Positions 8,282 through 18,100 of a DNA stretch of 36,838 bases are shown here, in pieces. The position numbers and the translations under genes are program-made. Within the stretch, counting starts at the first letter, position 1; each line of letters opens with the position of its first letter. The stretch comes from Clostridiales bacterium (lineage in GTDB: Bacteria > Bacillota > Clostridia > Oscillospirales > Oscillospiraceae). The notes beneath the pieces were generated by a model. That model was given only the letters and a program-made list of their open reading frames with translations. It made no database searches and was not told the origin of the DNA. The stretch covers positions 1 through 36,838 of the forward strand of contig JAAYOP010000033.1 in NCBI GenBank assembly GCA_012520295.1, in the 5' to 3' direction.

Positions 8282-8839
8282 TCATGACTTGTCTATATGC
8301 CTTGTTATTTCATAAATGTGATAATTACCGCTTATGCGCTTGCAGTCAGGGTAATGTCTATATTCGGTAGACACATACCCCATGCCGCATTTGCGCAATA
8401 CTTTACCGCTTGCCGGATTTTCGATATGATGCCTTGAATGTACCTTGCTGGCGCCTATTGTATTAAATGCAAATTCCAATACACTCTTGCAGGCCTCAGT
8501 CGCTATGCCCTGATTCCATAGTTTTCTGCTTATCAAACAATGAACAGAAAGACTCCGGGCATCATTATCTATTTCATCGAAATAAATATACCCGATAGCC
8601 TGTGAGGTGTTCTTTAAAACTATGACCCAGTGATATATATCGAGCTTTGAATATTCTTTAATCCAGCCAGACAGCAGTGATTTTGTTTCCAATATGTCCT
8701 TGTGGGGGGCCCAGCTCCAAAACCTGCTCGCCTCCGGGTCTGCGACCCAGTTTCGAAACATGTCCTCCGCATCGGTCATTTCGTATTTTCTGAGTATAAG
8801 TCTTTCGGTTTCGATGGTTTGCGTTTCCACATGCTTCAT
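8282..8839 (-). CDS. GNAT family N-acetyltransferase (RimJ/RimL-like)
   Basis: A 185-residue protein with AAAGGAG before the ATG. It shows the GNAT layout: IETERLILRKYEMTDAEDMF at the N-terminus, as in RimJ/RimL-type acetyltransferases, then the acetyl-CoA binding segment around RKLWNQGIATEACKSVLEFA with the short R/Q-x-x-G-x-A/G pattern, and the later ENPASGKVLRKCGM motif. It is expected to transfer an acetyl group from acetyl-CoA to an amine on a protein, antibiotic or small metabolite; the acceptor cannot be predicted. It starts 42 bases after the remains of an ABC exporter on the same strand, so the two may once have formed an operon. Confidence 0.85.
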   Translation of the reverse strand: MKHVETQTIETERLILRKYEMTDAEDMFRNWVADPEASRFWSWAPHKDILETKSLLSGWIKEYSKLDIYHWVIVLKNTSQAIGYIYFDEIDNDARSLSVHCLISRKLWNQGIATEACKSVLEFAFNTIGASKVHSRHHIENPASGKVLRKCGMGYVSTEYRHYPDCKRISGNYHIYEITRHIDKS

Positions 8840-8881
8840 AGCGCATCTCCTTTTAAAACTATATAGCGGCGACTTCTCATT

Positions 8882-10531
8882 TCACGTAATTTTCCGCCTG
8901 CTTTATGAACATCTCCGCGTATTTGCCACCGATGGCCATCAGCTCATCGTGGGTGCCCTGTTCTAAAAGCTCTCCATTGTTTATTAAATAGATACGGTCG
9001 GCATAGCGAATTGTGCTAGTCTGTGGGCTACCATGATTGTAGTGGTAATGCTCGCCTCAAACATGAGCTTGGTCATTTTATATTCGGCCAGCGGGTCCAG
9101 AGAGCTGGAGGGCTCGTCCAGTATTAAAAGACCGAATTAACAACCAGAAGCCGGGCGAGGGCCAGCTTCTGGTTTTACTGCCAGAGAGCATGATGCCGTC
9201 CTCGAGAAATTCGCGGGAAACAGTTTTATCCAGGTCGTTCAGCCGCTCTAATCCTACCGTTTTGAGCGCCCTCAGGCGAGTCTCATCGTCCGCTTCGGGG
9301 TAATAGTACTGCATATTCTCACGGAGTTTGAAAACATCCCAATGTGAAATTGGCTTGCCGTTGATGAGTATGGAGCCGCCGTCAACATCATAGAGCCGTA
9401 TCAGCAGTTTTGCCATTGTGGATTTACCCGCGCCGTTTTCGCCGACAATGGCAATCTTCTCACCCGGTTCGATTTTCAGATTTAAATTTTTCAGGCAGAA
9501 CTCCGCCTCCGGGTAAGCGAAGCTGACATCTCTGAATTCCACCGACAGCGGTGTTTCAGGGAGATTTTCACCGGTTGATGTCTCTATGACGCTGGGCAAA
9601 TCGAAAAATTCACGCGCCTGCTCTGCCTGCATAGAAGTTCGGGCAATACTTGTGACCGTGCCAAATAACATGCGCAGTTGTCCTGCCAATGAATTGCTTG
9701 CCGCAATCAATGCGGCGTAGTCGCCGATGCTGCCGATATTTCCTTTTATAATGCCCCAGACTATGTATGCAATCGTTCCCAGTGTTGTCAGGTGACTTAT
9801 GATGATGTTGAATATGTTTGTTAACACCTGCGTCTTAATAAACCGTACATAAATTTGCTTTATGAATTTTGTATAGGTGTAGAGCCAGCCAAGCACATAC
9901 CGACCCATGCTGCTTGTTTTCATGTCGGCGGCGTACTTCAGTTCGTAGAGAATTCGGGTGCCATAGTTTATTCCCCGCATTTTATCATTATATTCTTTAC
10001 TTATTATTGTACTGACTTTTACCTGCTTGATACTCAGTAGCGTTTGAATGATTGTACCGGCAACGACAATCAATACGACCCACGGTCCAAGCATCGCAAT
10101 GACGGCGAACATCGCCGCGCAGATTAAAAGAGAATAAAATCGCTAAACATAGTAATCGCACTTGGTGAAAACTGCTGATATGTCAGCTCATGCTTTGCGT
10201 AGTATTCGGGCTTGTCGTGAAACCTATAATCGGTTTTTATCGCCTGCTTAATAAGGAGTTTCGTAAACATAAGGTTGAACTCGGTCTGCTTACCCTGCGA
10301 GGCGTAGCTGATACCGGAAGTCACCGCGCCAACTACAAGTTCCACGAGTATAATCAGCGCGATGCTGAGCATTATTTTGCCAAAGGGTGTGCCGTTCATG
10401 ATACCGTCTATGGCAATCTTTGGCGTGGCAACGCCAACCAGCGAGTTGACCAGTGCCTGCATTGTAAGCATCATTAAAAATTGATTGCCAGCGATGGAAT
10501 ATATTGACTGGGACACCAAATAATATATCAC
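8882..10531 (-). pseudogene. Decayed ABC exporter (fused permease and ATPase)
   Basis: The pieces line up as one half-size ABC exporter broken by several frameshifts. The first transmembrane part reads from a GTG at 10531 (VIYYLVSQSIYSIAGNQFLM) and stops at 10124; a stop codon lies just upstream, so the normal N-terminus is missing. A shift near 10120 opens the second part (10112 to about 9180), with more helices and the ATPase Walker A VGENGAGKST. After MLSG the signature LSGGQ is spoiled by a shift near 9175. A further shift near 9135 restores LILDEPSSSLDPLAEYKM (Walker B), and another near 9015 restores the tail IRYADRIYLINNG up to the stop at 8882. Four separate breaks in one gene, with intact neighbours, argue for real decay rather than sequencing error. 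The former cargo is unknown. Confidence 0.85.
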
Positions 10532-10564
10532 ATTATTTTTTTATAGCAAGATTTTTGCTCAAAT

Positions 10565-10599
10565 ACAGGGTATTGCACCATCACGCTGCAATACCCTGT
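10565..10599. repeat. Perfect hairpin sharing its stem with two terminators in the window
   Basis: ACAGGGTATTGCA (10565-10577) pairs perfectly with TGCAATACCCTGT (10587-10599) around a 9-base loop. No T run follows on either strand, so it is not a classical terminator. Its stem is almost the same as those at 761-794 and 10811-10853. Confidence 0.7.
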
Positions 10600-10810
10600 C
10601 CGGTAAATTATATGAAACTCCCTCTGCCGGCTTTTCCACTCACAGTTTTAAAACTATATTGCACTTCCATGAAAACACAAAATTCTTAGCAAGAAATATG
10701 TGCCCGGCGGGAATATTTTATTCGAAGGGTCTCTCCCCATGTAAGAGATTATTTCAGAGTCCTTTAGCCCGGGGATTGACTTAGATTTACTAAAAAGCCG
10801 ATTAGTAAGA

Positions 10811-10853
10811 AAACAGGGTATTGCCTCCCCGTCTCATTGAGTGACAATACCCT
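10811..10853 (-). terminator. Terminator-like hairpin after ppdK
   Basis: AGGGTATTG (10815-10823) pairs with CAATACCCT (10845-10853) around a long loop. On the minus strand the stem runs into TGTTTTCTT. It lies about 90 bases beyond the ppdK stop. A T-rich stretch also follows on the plus strand (10858-10867). Confidence 0.6.
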
Positions 10854-10939
10854 TGGCTTTATTTTTTCATGCAGAGCATAGAGCCATTAAAGACAAACCC
10901 TGTATCCTCTATTTATAGATGTGGCTGGTCAGAACCGAT

Positions 10940-13564
10940 TTACTCTTTCGCTTTAATCGCCGCCTGGGCGGCTGCAAGTCTGGCAATGGGGACCCGGAAG
11001 GGTGAACAGGAAACATAGGTCAGGCCTGAGTTATGGCAGAACTCAATGGATGAGGGATCTCCGCCATGCTCGCCGCATATGCCCAGCTTTATATCAGGAC
11101 GGGTCTTTTTGCCCAGATCGGCTGCCATATGTACCAGCTTGCCAACTCCGCTCTGGTCGAGTCTGGCGAATGGGTCGAACTCAAATATGTTCTTCTTATA
11201 GTATTCCGGCAGGAATTTGCCGGCATCGTCACGGCTAAAGCCGAAGGTCATCTGCGTCAGGTCGTTTGTACCGAAGCTGAAGAATTCGGCTTCCTGTGCT
11301 ATCTCATCGGCCAGCAGGGCGGCTCTGGGAATCTCTATCATGGTGCCCACCATGTACTTGAGGCTTATACCGCTATCCTTTATTATCTTATCGGCTGTTT
11401 GGACTATTATTTTCTTAATATAGGCCAGCTCTTTGACCTCGCAAATCAGCGGGATCATTATTTCAGGAACTATGTCAAGACCGGTCTCCTTCTTTACGTT
11501 TATTGCCGCCTCTATTATTGCACGAGCCTGCATTTCGGCGATTTCAGGATAGGTGACAGGCAGTCTGCAGCCTCTGTGCCCCATCATGGGGTTTTGCTCG
11601 TGCAGGCCGGTGATAGTAGTTTTTAAGTCTTCAAAGGTCATGCCCATTTCCTTGGCCAGCTCGGCAATGTCCTGGTCATGGGTCGGCAAAAACTCATGCA
11701 GAGGCGGATCCAGCAAACGGATAGTAACCGGGCGGCCTTCCATGGCTTTAAAAATTCCCTCAAAGTCACCTCTTTGCATTGGAAGCAGTTTATCCAGAGC
11801 CGCTTTTCTCTGATCGGGGGTTTTTGAGACTATCATTTCGCGCATAGCCGGTATTCTGTCGGAATTAAAGAACATATGCTCGGTGCGGGTCAGGCCTATG
11901 CCCTCGGCTCCGAACTTAACAGCGATTGTCGCATCGGATGGTGTATCCGCATTGGTTCTTACCTTGAGAGTGCGTATCTCGTCGGCCCAGCCCATTACAA
12001 TGTCAAAATCTCCGCTTATAGTGGCTTCAATTGTATCAATCTTACCGATATATACATATCCTGTTGAGCCGTCAATGGACATGAACTCCCCTTCATTTAC
12101 ACGCTTTCCATCTACAACAAGATATTTTTCGGCTTCATTTATCGAAATGTCTCCGCAGCCCGCTACGCAGCAGGTCCCCATTTGCCGGGCTACAACTGCC
12201 GCGTGGGAGGTCATGCCGCCTCTGACTGTCAATATCCCCTGGGCGGCGTTCATACCCTCTATATCCTCAGGTGATGTTTCAAGCCTTACCAGCAGAACGG
12301 GTCCGTTTTTGGAGTGCTCGGCCGCGTCTTCAGCCGTGAAATAAATTGCGCCGCAAGCCGCTCCGGGAGATGCGGCCAGACCCTGGGCCACCGGTTTTAC
12401 CTTTTTTAAAGCCTCGGGGTCAAACTGGGGATGAAGCAGGCTGTCCAGTGTTTTGGGGTCAATTTTCATCAAAGCTTCTTCTTTTGAACACATGCCTTCG
12501 TTTACTAGATCTGCGGCAATTTTAAGTGCCGCGCGGGAAGTGCGCTTTCCGTTTCGCGTCTGCAGCATATACAGCTTACCCTTTTCTATGGTGAACTCCA
12601 TATCCTGCATGTCCCTGTAGTGGTTTTCCAGTTTATTGGCTATATCCACAAACTGCTTGTATACATCGGGCATAATCTCAGCCAGCCGGTCAATAGACTG
12701 GGGGGTGCGTATACCCGCAACCACGTCTTCGCCCTGGGCGTTCATAAGGAATTCACCGAAAAGCCGCTTCTCTCCGGTGGCGGGATCCCTTGTGAAGGCA
12801 ACGCCTGTACCGGAGTCGTTACCCCAGTTTCCGAAAACCATAGATTGGACATTCACTGCGGTTCCCCAGCTGGAAGGGATATCGTTTATTCTGCGGTATA
12901 CAATGGCGCGTTCGTTGTTCCAGGAACGGAAAACGGCTTTGATGGCCCCCATGAGCTGTTCCTTGGCATCTGATGGGAAGTCCGCACCCAGCCTGGCCTT
13001 GTATTCGGACTTGAATTGGGATACCAGTTGCTTGAGGTCGTCGGCGTCCAGCTCCGTATCGTGTTCAACGCCTTTTTTTGCCTTCATTTCATCGATAAGG
13101 TTTTCAAAACAATCCTTGTGGACCTCCATGACCACATCGGAATACATCTGAATGAAGCGCCTGTATGAATCATATGCAAACCGGGGATTGTTGGTCTGCC
13201 TGGCGAGACTTTCGGCCACCTGGTCATTTAATCCCAGATTCAGGATGGTGTCCATCATACCGGGCATGGATGCCCTGGCTCCGGAGCGTACGGAAACAAG
13301 GAGAGGATTATTTGGATCCCCGAATTTTTTACCTGTAATTTCCTCAAGCTTTGCCATATATCTGTATATATCTTCCTCCAGCTCGAGGCTTATATTCTCG
13401 CCGTCCTCATAGTATTTTGTGCACGCTTCTGTTGTAATCGTAAAGCCCTGGGGAACAGGTAAACCCAGATTTGTCATTTCGGCAAGGTTTGCCCCCTTGC
13501 CGCCCAGAAGATTTCTCATTTCCCCGTTGCCTTCAGAAAACAGATAGATGTATTTTGTGCCCAA
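10940..13564 (-). CDS. ppdK: Pyruvate, phosphate dikinase
   Basis: A full-length 874-residue enzyme, the usual PPDK size, that interconverts pyruvate, ATP and Pi with PEP, AMP and PPi in the cytoplasm. The N-terminal nucleotide-binding domain begins LFSEGNGEMRNLLGGKGANLAEM. The phosphohistidine domain carries GGMTSHAAVVARQMG with the catalytic His at 454. The C-terminal PEP/pyruvate barrel includes GLTRTEHMFF, PMMGHRGCRL and the closing CGEHGGDPSSIEFC with the expected Cys. The start is a TTG at 13564 behind GAAAGGA with 9-base spacing; the sequence immediately after it (GTKYIYLFSEG) is the expected N-terminus, so no ATG is missed. It follows mnmE by 90 bases on the same strand and may be read partly from the same transcript. 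With PFOR nearby, this gives the cell a PPi-linked pyruvate/PEP step. Confidence 0.97.
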   Translation of the reverse strand: MGTKYIYLFSEGNGEMRNLLGGKGANLAEMTNLGLPVPQGFTITTEACTKYYEDGENISLELEEDIYRYMAKLEEITGKKFGDPNNPLLVSVRSGARASMPGMMDTILNLGLNDQVAESLARQTNNPRFAYDSYRRFIQMYSDVVMEVHKDCFENLIDEMKAKKGVEHDTELDADDLKQLVSQFKSEYKARLGADFPSDAKEQLMGAIKAVFRSWNNERAIVYRRINDIPSSWGTAVNVQSMVFGNWGNDSGTGVAFTRDPATGEKRLFGEFLMNAQGEDVVAGIRTPQSIDRLAEIMPDVYKQFVDIANKLENHYRDMQDMEFTIEKGKLYMLQTRNGKRTSRAALKIAADLVNEGMCSKEEALMKIDPKTLDSLLHPQFDPEALKKVKPVAQGLAASPGAACGAIYFTAEDAAEHSKNGPVLLVRLETSPEDIEGMNAAQGILTVRGGMTSHAAVVARQMGTCCVAGCGDISINEAEKYLVVDGKRVNEGEFMSIDGSTGYVYIGKIDTIEATISGDFDIVMGWADEIRTLKVRTNADTPSDATIAVKFGAEGIGLTRTEHMFFNSDRIPAMREMIVSKTPDQRKAALDKLLPMQRGDFEGIFKAMEGRPVTIRLLDPPLHEFLPTHDQDIAELAKEMGMTFEDLKTTITGLHEQNPMMGHRGCRLPVTYPEIAEMQARAIIEAAINVKKETGLDIVPEIMIPLICEVKELAYIKKIIVQTADKIIKDSGISLKYMVGTMIEIPRAALLADEIAQEAEFFSFGTNDLTQMTFGFSRDDAGKFLPEYYKKNIFEFDPFARLDQSGVGKLVHMAADLGKKTRPDIKLGICGEHGGDPSSIEFCHNSGLTYVSCSPFRVPIARLAAAQAAIKAKE

Positions 13565-13654
13565 GTTTATCGATCCTTTCGTAGTATAGAATTACATCTT
13601 AAATAAATTATATATCAAGCTATAGTTATAAGAAAATAAAAAATAAAATTTTGG

Positions 13655-15025
13655 CTATTTGCCTACACAAAATCTTTCAAATATTCTGGACGTTATGTCC
13701 TCTCTGATGGACTTTCCGTTCAGCTCCCCAATGGCTGAGAGAGCTGACTCCACATCAATGAGAACGGCATCCGGAGTGAGGCCGGAGCCGAGGGATTCAA
13801 TGGCAAGCTCGGTACTTTTAAGGGCTTTTGCAACCGCATCGGCTTGCCGCTCGTTTGTTATAAATTCACCTGTGTGAGTTGATGTTTCGTCTTCAAACAT
13901 TTTTTTAACAATCCCGTCAAGAGTATCCAGGCCCGTCCTGTCCAAAGCTGAAACCCTGCAGATGAGCTTAAAGGTTTCTTCAATCGGGGCCATATCAATT
14001 ACCTGCGGAAGGTCTGCCTTGTTAATTACCGCTACGGATTTTGGGGCACCCAGGGCGGCCCTTATGGCGCAACGGTCTTCCTCACCCAGTGGCTGGGAGC
14101 CGTCAAAAACAGCCAGTACCAGCTCCGCCTGCCTGGCAGCCTCCATGCTTCTTTCCACTCCCATTTGTTCGACCACATCGTCTGTTTCCCGCATACCGGC
14201 GGTATCGACGAGCCTGAGCAGCACTTCGCCCAGAATCACCTTTTCTTCGATTGTATCTCTCGTGGTTCCCGCTATCGGAGTTACTATTGCCCGTTCATAT
14301 CCCAGAAGGGCATTTAAAAGGGATGATTTGCCCGCGTTGGGCCTGCCTACAATGGCACATTTAACACCGTCCTTTATAATCCTGCTTCGCTGGAAACTGC
14401 TTAAAAGATCAGACAAAACTGAAGAAATGTCTTTCAGGGTATTTATTGCGTTTTCCGCTTCAAAGGGTTCCAGATCCTCGTCGGGATAGTCTATCACGGC
14501 ATGAAAGTGAGCTAAAATATCCAGATATGAACCGTAAATCCTGTCAAGGACGGCCGATACCGCGCCCCCCAACTGGGACGCTGCGATGTGTATTGCCGGC
14601 TCCGTTTCGGCGTCAATAATGTCCATTACCGCTTCAGCCTGCACAAGATCCAGCTTTCCGTTTAAAAAAGCGCGCTTTGTAAACTCTCCGGCTTTGGCTT
14701 GTCTTGCTCCGGCCTCAAATAAGGCTCTCAGGGCGGCAGTTAGCACGGCGGGTGAGCCATGACATTGAAACTCTACGGTGTTCTCGCCCGTATAGCTCTT
14801 CGGAGCCCTGGACAATACCGCCAGGCAGTGGTCCAAAGTGGCGCCTGATATTGAACGGAGTTCCCCATAGATGATTTGCCGGGCAGGCTGCTTGGAGAGC
14901 GGACGCCCGTTTTTCGGATAGAAAACCCTTTCGGCTATGAGAAACGCGTCATCGCCGCTCAGTCTTATTATGCCAATGGCGCTTTTTTGCATTGCAGTTG
15001 CGATTGCAGCAATTGTATCGCCCAT
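13655..15025 (-). CDS. mnmE: tRNA uridine-5-carboxymethylaminomethyl modification GTPase MnmE
   Basis: MnmE works with MnmG to add the carboxymethylaminomethyl group to the wobble uridine of certain tRNAs. The N-terminal tetrahydrofolate-binding domain opens with GDTIAAIATAMQKSAIGIIRLSG. The inserted G domain shows GRPNAGKSSL (G1), DTAGM (G3) and NKAD (G4). The protein ends in FCVGK, the family C-terminal C-x-G-K motif with its functional Cys. Length is 456 residues from the ATG at 15025, which follows GGTGGAAGAA; an in-frame ATG four codons upstream at 15037 is the alternative and has no better ribosome binding site. In many Firmicutes mnmE lies near rpmH, jag and mnmG; here it lies instead between PFOR and ppdK. 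Confidence 0.96.
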   Translation of the reverse strand: MGDTIAAIATAMQKSAIGIIRLSGDDAFLIAERVFYPKNGRPLSKQPARQIIYGELRSISGATLDHCLAVLSRAPKSYTGENTVEFQCHGSPAVLTAALRALFEAGARQAKAGEFTKRAFLNGKLDLVQAEAVMDIIDAETEPAIHIAASQLGGAVSAVLDRIYGSYLDILAHFHAVIDYPDEDLEPFEAENAINTLKDISSVLSDLLSSFQRSRIIKDGVKCAIVGRPNAGKSSLLNALLGYERAIVTPIAGTTRDTIEEKVILGEVLLRLVDTAGMRETDDVVEQMGVERSMEAARQAELVLAVFDGSQPLGEEDRCAIRAALGAPKSVAVINKADLPQVIDMAPIEETFKLICRVSALDRTGLDTLDGIVKKMFEDETSTHTGEFITNERQADAVAKALKSTELAIESLGSGLTPDAVLIDVESALSAIGELNGKSIREDITSRIFERFCVGK

Positions 15026-15117
15026 TTCTTCCACCATCCCGAAAAAATGCTAAGCTTATAATGCCCAAGTAAAGGGAAAATCACCATTAACGCGTAAAGA
15101 AACGGGTGAAAGCAGAG

Positions 15118-15150
15118 CCGGAAGCCGGGATTACCTATCCCGGCTTCCGG
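15118..15150 (-). terminator. GC-rich terminator hairpin after the PFOR gene
   Basis: CCGGAAGCCGGGA (15118-15130) pairs perfectly over 13 bp with TCCCGGCTTCCGG (15138-15150) around a 7-base loop. It lies 7 bases past the PFOR stop codon. The T run on the minus strand is weak (CTCTGCTTTC). Confidence 0.75.
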
Positions 15151-15156
15151 TAAATG

Positions 15157-18100
15157 TTACTTTTTATTATACATATCCCTCTGGGCTACAAGCTTTTCAT
15201 ATCTTATTCTGGCGTTCTCCTCAGCCTCTTTAAACAGCTTTTCCGCTCTTTCAGGGAAAGACAGCGGAAGGGAGCTGTAGCGAACCTCGCTCATGATAAA
15301 GTCATTGTAGCTTTTTGTCGGCGGTTTGCTGTCTATGGTGAGCGGGTTTTCGCCCTCGGCCTCAAGGCGCGGATCAAAGCGGAAAAGATTCCAGTATCCG
15401 GCCTCAACGGCCTCTTTAGAGGTGGTCATAGACTTGCCCATGCCGTTGCGGGAGCCGTGATTAATGCAGGGGGCATATGCTATGATTAATGAAGGTCCGT
15501 CATAGCTCTCGGCTTCTATGATAGCCTTGAGTGTCTGATTATAATCTGCGCCCATTGAAATCTGCGCCACGTATACATACCCGTAGGATATGGCAATCTG
15601 CGCCAGATCCTTCTTTTTAACGGACTTTCCGGCTGCCGCGAACTGGGCTACCTGTCCTATCTGAGAGGCTTTGGATGCCTGTCCGCCGGTATTTGAGTAT
15701 ACCTCGGTGTCAAACACGAAGATATTGATATTCTCACCACTGGCAAGCACATGGTCAAGACCGCCGTAGCCAATATCATAGGCCCAGCCGTCTCCGCCGA
15801 AGCACCAGATTGAGGGCTTCACAAGGAGGTCACTCATGGATAGGACCTCCCGGGCCAAATCGCATGCTTCACATTGGCAAACCCGACCGTTTGCCAGCCA
15901 CTCGGCCTCCCACTGGGTGCCGGTCAGATCTACATCGATACCGTCCTTGCAGGCTTCGATAAGCGCGGCACCGGCTATTTTGCTGGTCTTGCCGTCGTCC
16001 ATGGCATCAAGCCAGGCTTTGCCGGCTTCTTTAAGCTTTTCACTGCAGTATTCAACCTCAATGAGCTTTCTTACTACGTCTTCAAGCTTTGCTCTGCGCT
16101 GCTTAACGGCGGCCAGCATTCCGAAACCGAATTCCGCATTGTCCTCAAACAGGGAATTGGACCAGGCGGGACCGCAACCGGCTTTGTTCACCGTATAGGG
16201 AGTCGAAGGAGCGCTTCCGCCCCATATGGAGGAGCATCCTGTAGCATTGGCTATAAGCATTCTGTCGCCGAACAGCTGGGTGATAAGCCTTGCGTAGGGA
16301 GTCTCACCGCAACCGGCGCATGCCCCTGAGAACTCAAACAGAGGTTTCTTAAACTGGGAGCCCTTGACAGTTGTCTCGGCGAAGGGAAGCTCTTTATCAG
16401 ACAGATTCTTTACAGCGTAGTCAAATTGTTCCTGTGTGGAGACCCTGTTTTCCAGCGGCTCCATGACGAGAGCTTTATTCTTAGAGGGGCAGATATTTGC
16501 GCAGGAGCCGCAACCCGTACAGTCCAGTGGCGAGGCTATGATTGCAAACTGAAACTCTTCACAGCCCTTACCCGTCATTTTCTTTGTGACTGTTCCAGCC
16601 GGCGCATTCTTTAATTCCTCTGCGTTGAAGACAAAGGGGCGAATGGCCGCGTGAGGACAGACATAGGAGCATTGATTGCACTGTATGCAGTTTTCCGAAA
16701 TCCAGTGGGGAACATTGACCGCAATGCCGCGTTTTTCAAAAGCGGCAGTACCCTGGGGTATGCGGCCGTCGGCTGTCGGCATGAAGGCGGAAACGGGTAT
16801 GCTGTCGCCCCGCATGCTGTTAGCGGGGATCATAATATCATTTATATATTTATCCAGATCCGGCCTGTCTGTCTTTATAGGTTCTGTGGACACGTCGGGA
16901 GCCGGATTCCTCCAGCTCTCGGGAATTGATATCTCCTTGATATTATTAAGTCCCGCGTCCACGGCTGCCATATTCATATTGATTACTTTCTCGCCCTTGT
17001 GGCCATAGGATTCAACGATAGCGTCCTTCATGGCTTTGACTGCCGTATCAATAGGCAGAATATTGGAAAGCTTGAAGAATGCCGATTGCAAAATCGTGTT
17101 GGTTCTGCCGCCCAGGCCTATTTCGGCCGCCAGATGAATGGCGTCCACAGTGTAAAACTTGATGTTGTTTTCGGCGAGATATTTCTTGGCTGCAGCGGGC
17201 AGACGGGCTGTCAGCTCATCCACATTCCAGGAGCAGTTTAACAGGAAGATACCTCCTGGCTTGATATCCTGAACGATATCAAACTTTTCTATGTATGAGG
17301 GAGCGTGACATGCTACAAAATCAGCCTTGTTTACATAATATGAGGATTTGATGGGGGAATTACCGAAACGAAGATGAGATACGGTAACGCCGCCTGATTT
17401 TTTTGAGTCGTATTGGAAATAGGCCTGAACCTTCATATCGGTGTTGTCACCAATAATTTTGATGGAGTTTTTATTGGCACCCACCGTTCCGTCGGAGCCC
17501 AGCCCCCAGAATTTGCAGGATATGGTACCCTTTGGAGTGGTGTCCGGCTCTTCGGTTATGGGCAGTGACAGGCCTGTAACATCGTCCACTATGCTTATTG
17601 TAAAGTGGTTTATCGGATTTTCCGCTTTGGCGTTTTTGAACGCCGATATAATCGAGCCCGGGGTTGTGTCCTTTGAGCCGAGACCGTAGCGGCCGCCGAT
17701 TACGCTTACATTTGCAAATTCTGTGCCGGTGATTGCTGTAACCACATCCTGATAGAGCGGTTCACCGATAGCTCCCGGTTCCTTTGTCCGGTCAAGGACG
17801 ACAACTCTCTTTACCGTTTTTGGCAGAGACTTGATAAAGTGCTCCACGCTGAACGGACGATACAGACGAACCTTGATCAGGCCTGTTTTTTCGCCTTTGG
17901 CGTTGAGATAATCCACAACCTCTTCGGCGGTATCACAGACAGAGCCCATGGCTACCATGACATATTCGGCATCGGGAGCGCCGTAATAATTGAATAATTG
18001 ATAATCAGTGCCCAGGCGCGTATTTATCTGGTTCATATAATCCTGGACTATTTCCGGAAGTTTCAAATATGCTGTGTTTACCGCTTCTCTTGCCTGGAAA

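Larger units (their letters stand above)
10532..10939. other. Spacer rich in hairpins between ABC pseudogene and ppdK
   Basis: About 408 bases with no plausible gene. It contains a hairpin at 10565-10599, a TTACTAA/TTAGTAA inverted repeat (10787-10793 and 10802-10808) and the ppdK terminator at 10811-10853. The rest looks like ordinary AT-rich non-coding sequence and may include remnants of the missing 5' end of the exporter. Confidence 0.5.

Noticed and set aside
13565-13654. Terminator between mnmE and ppdK
   Set aside because: Only a 3-bp stem (GGC/GCC) precedes the T-rich stretch, so read-through is as likely.
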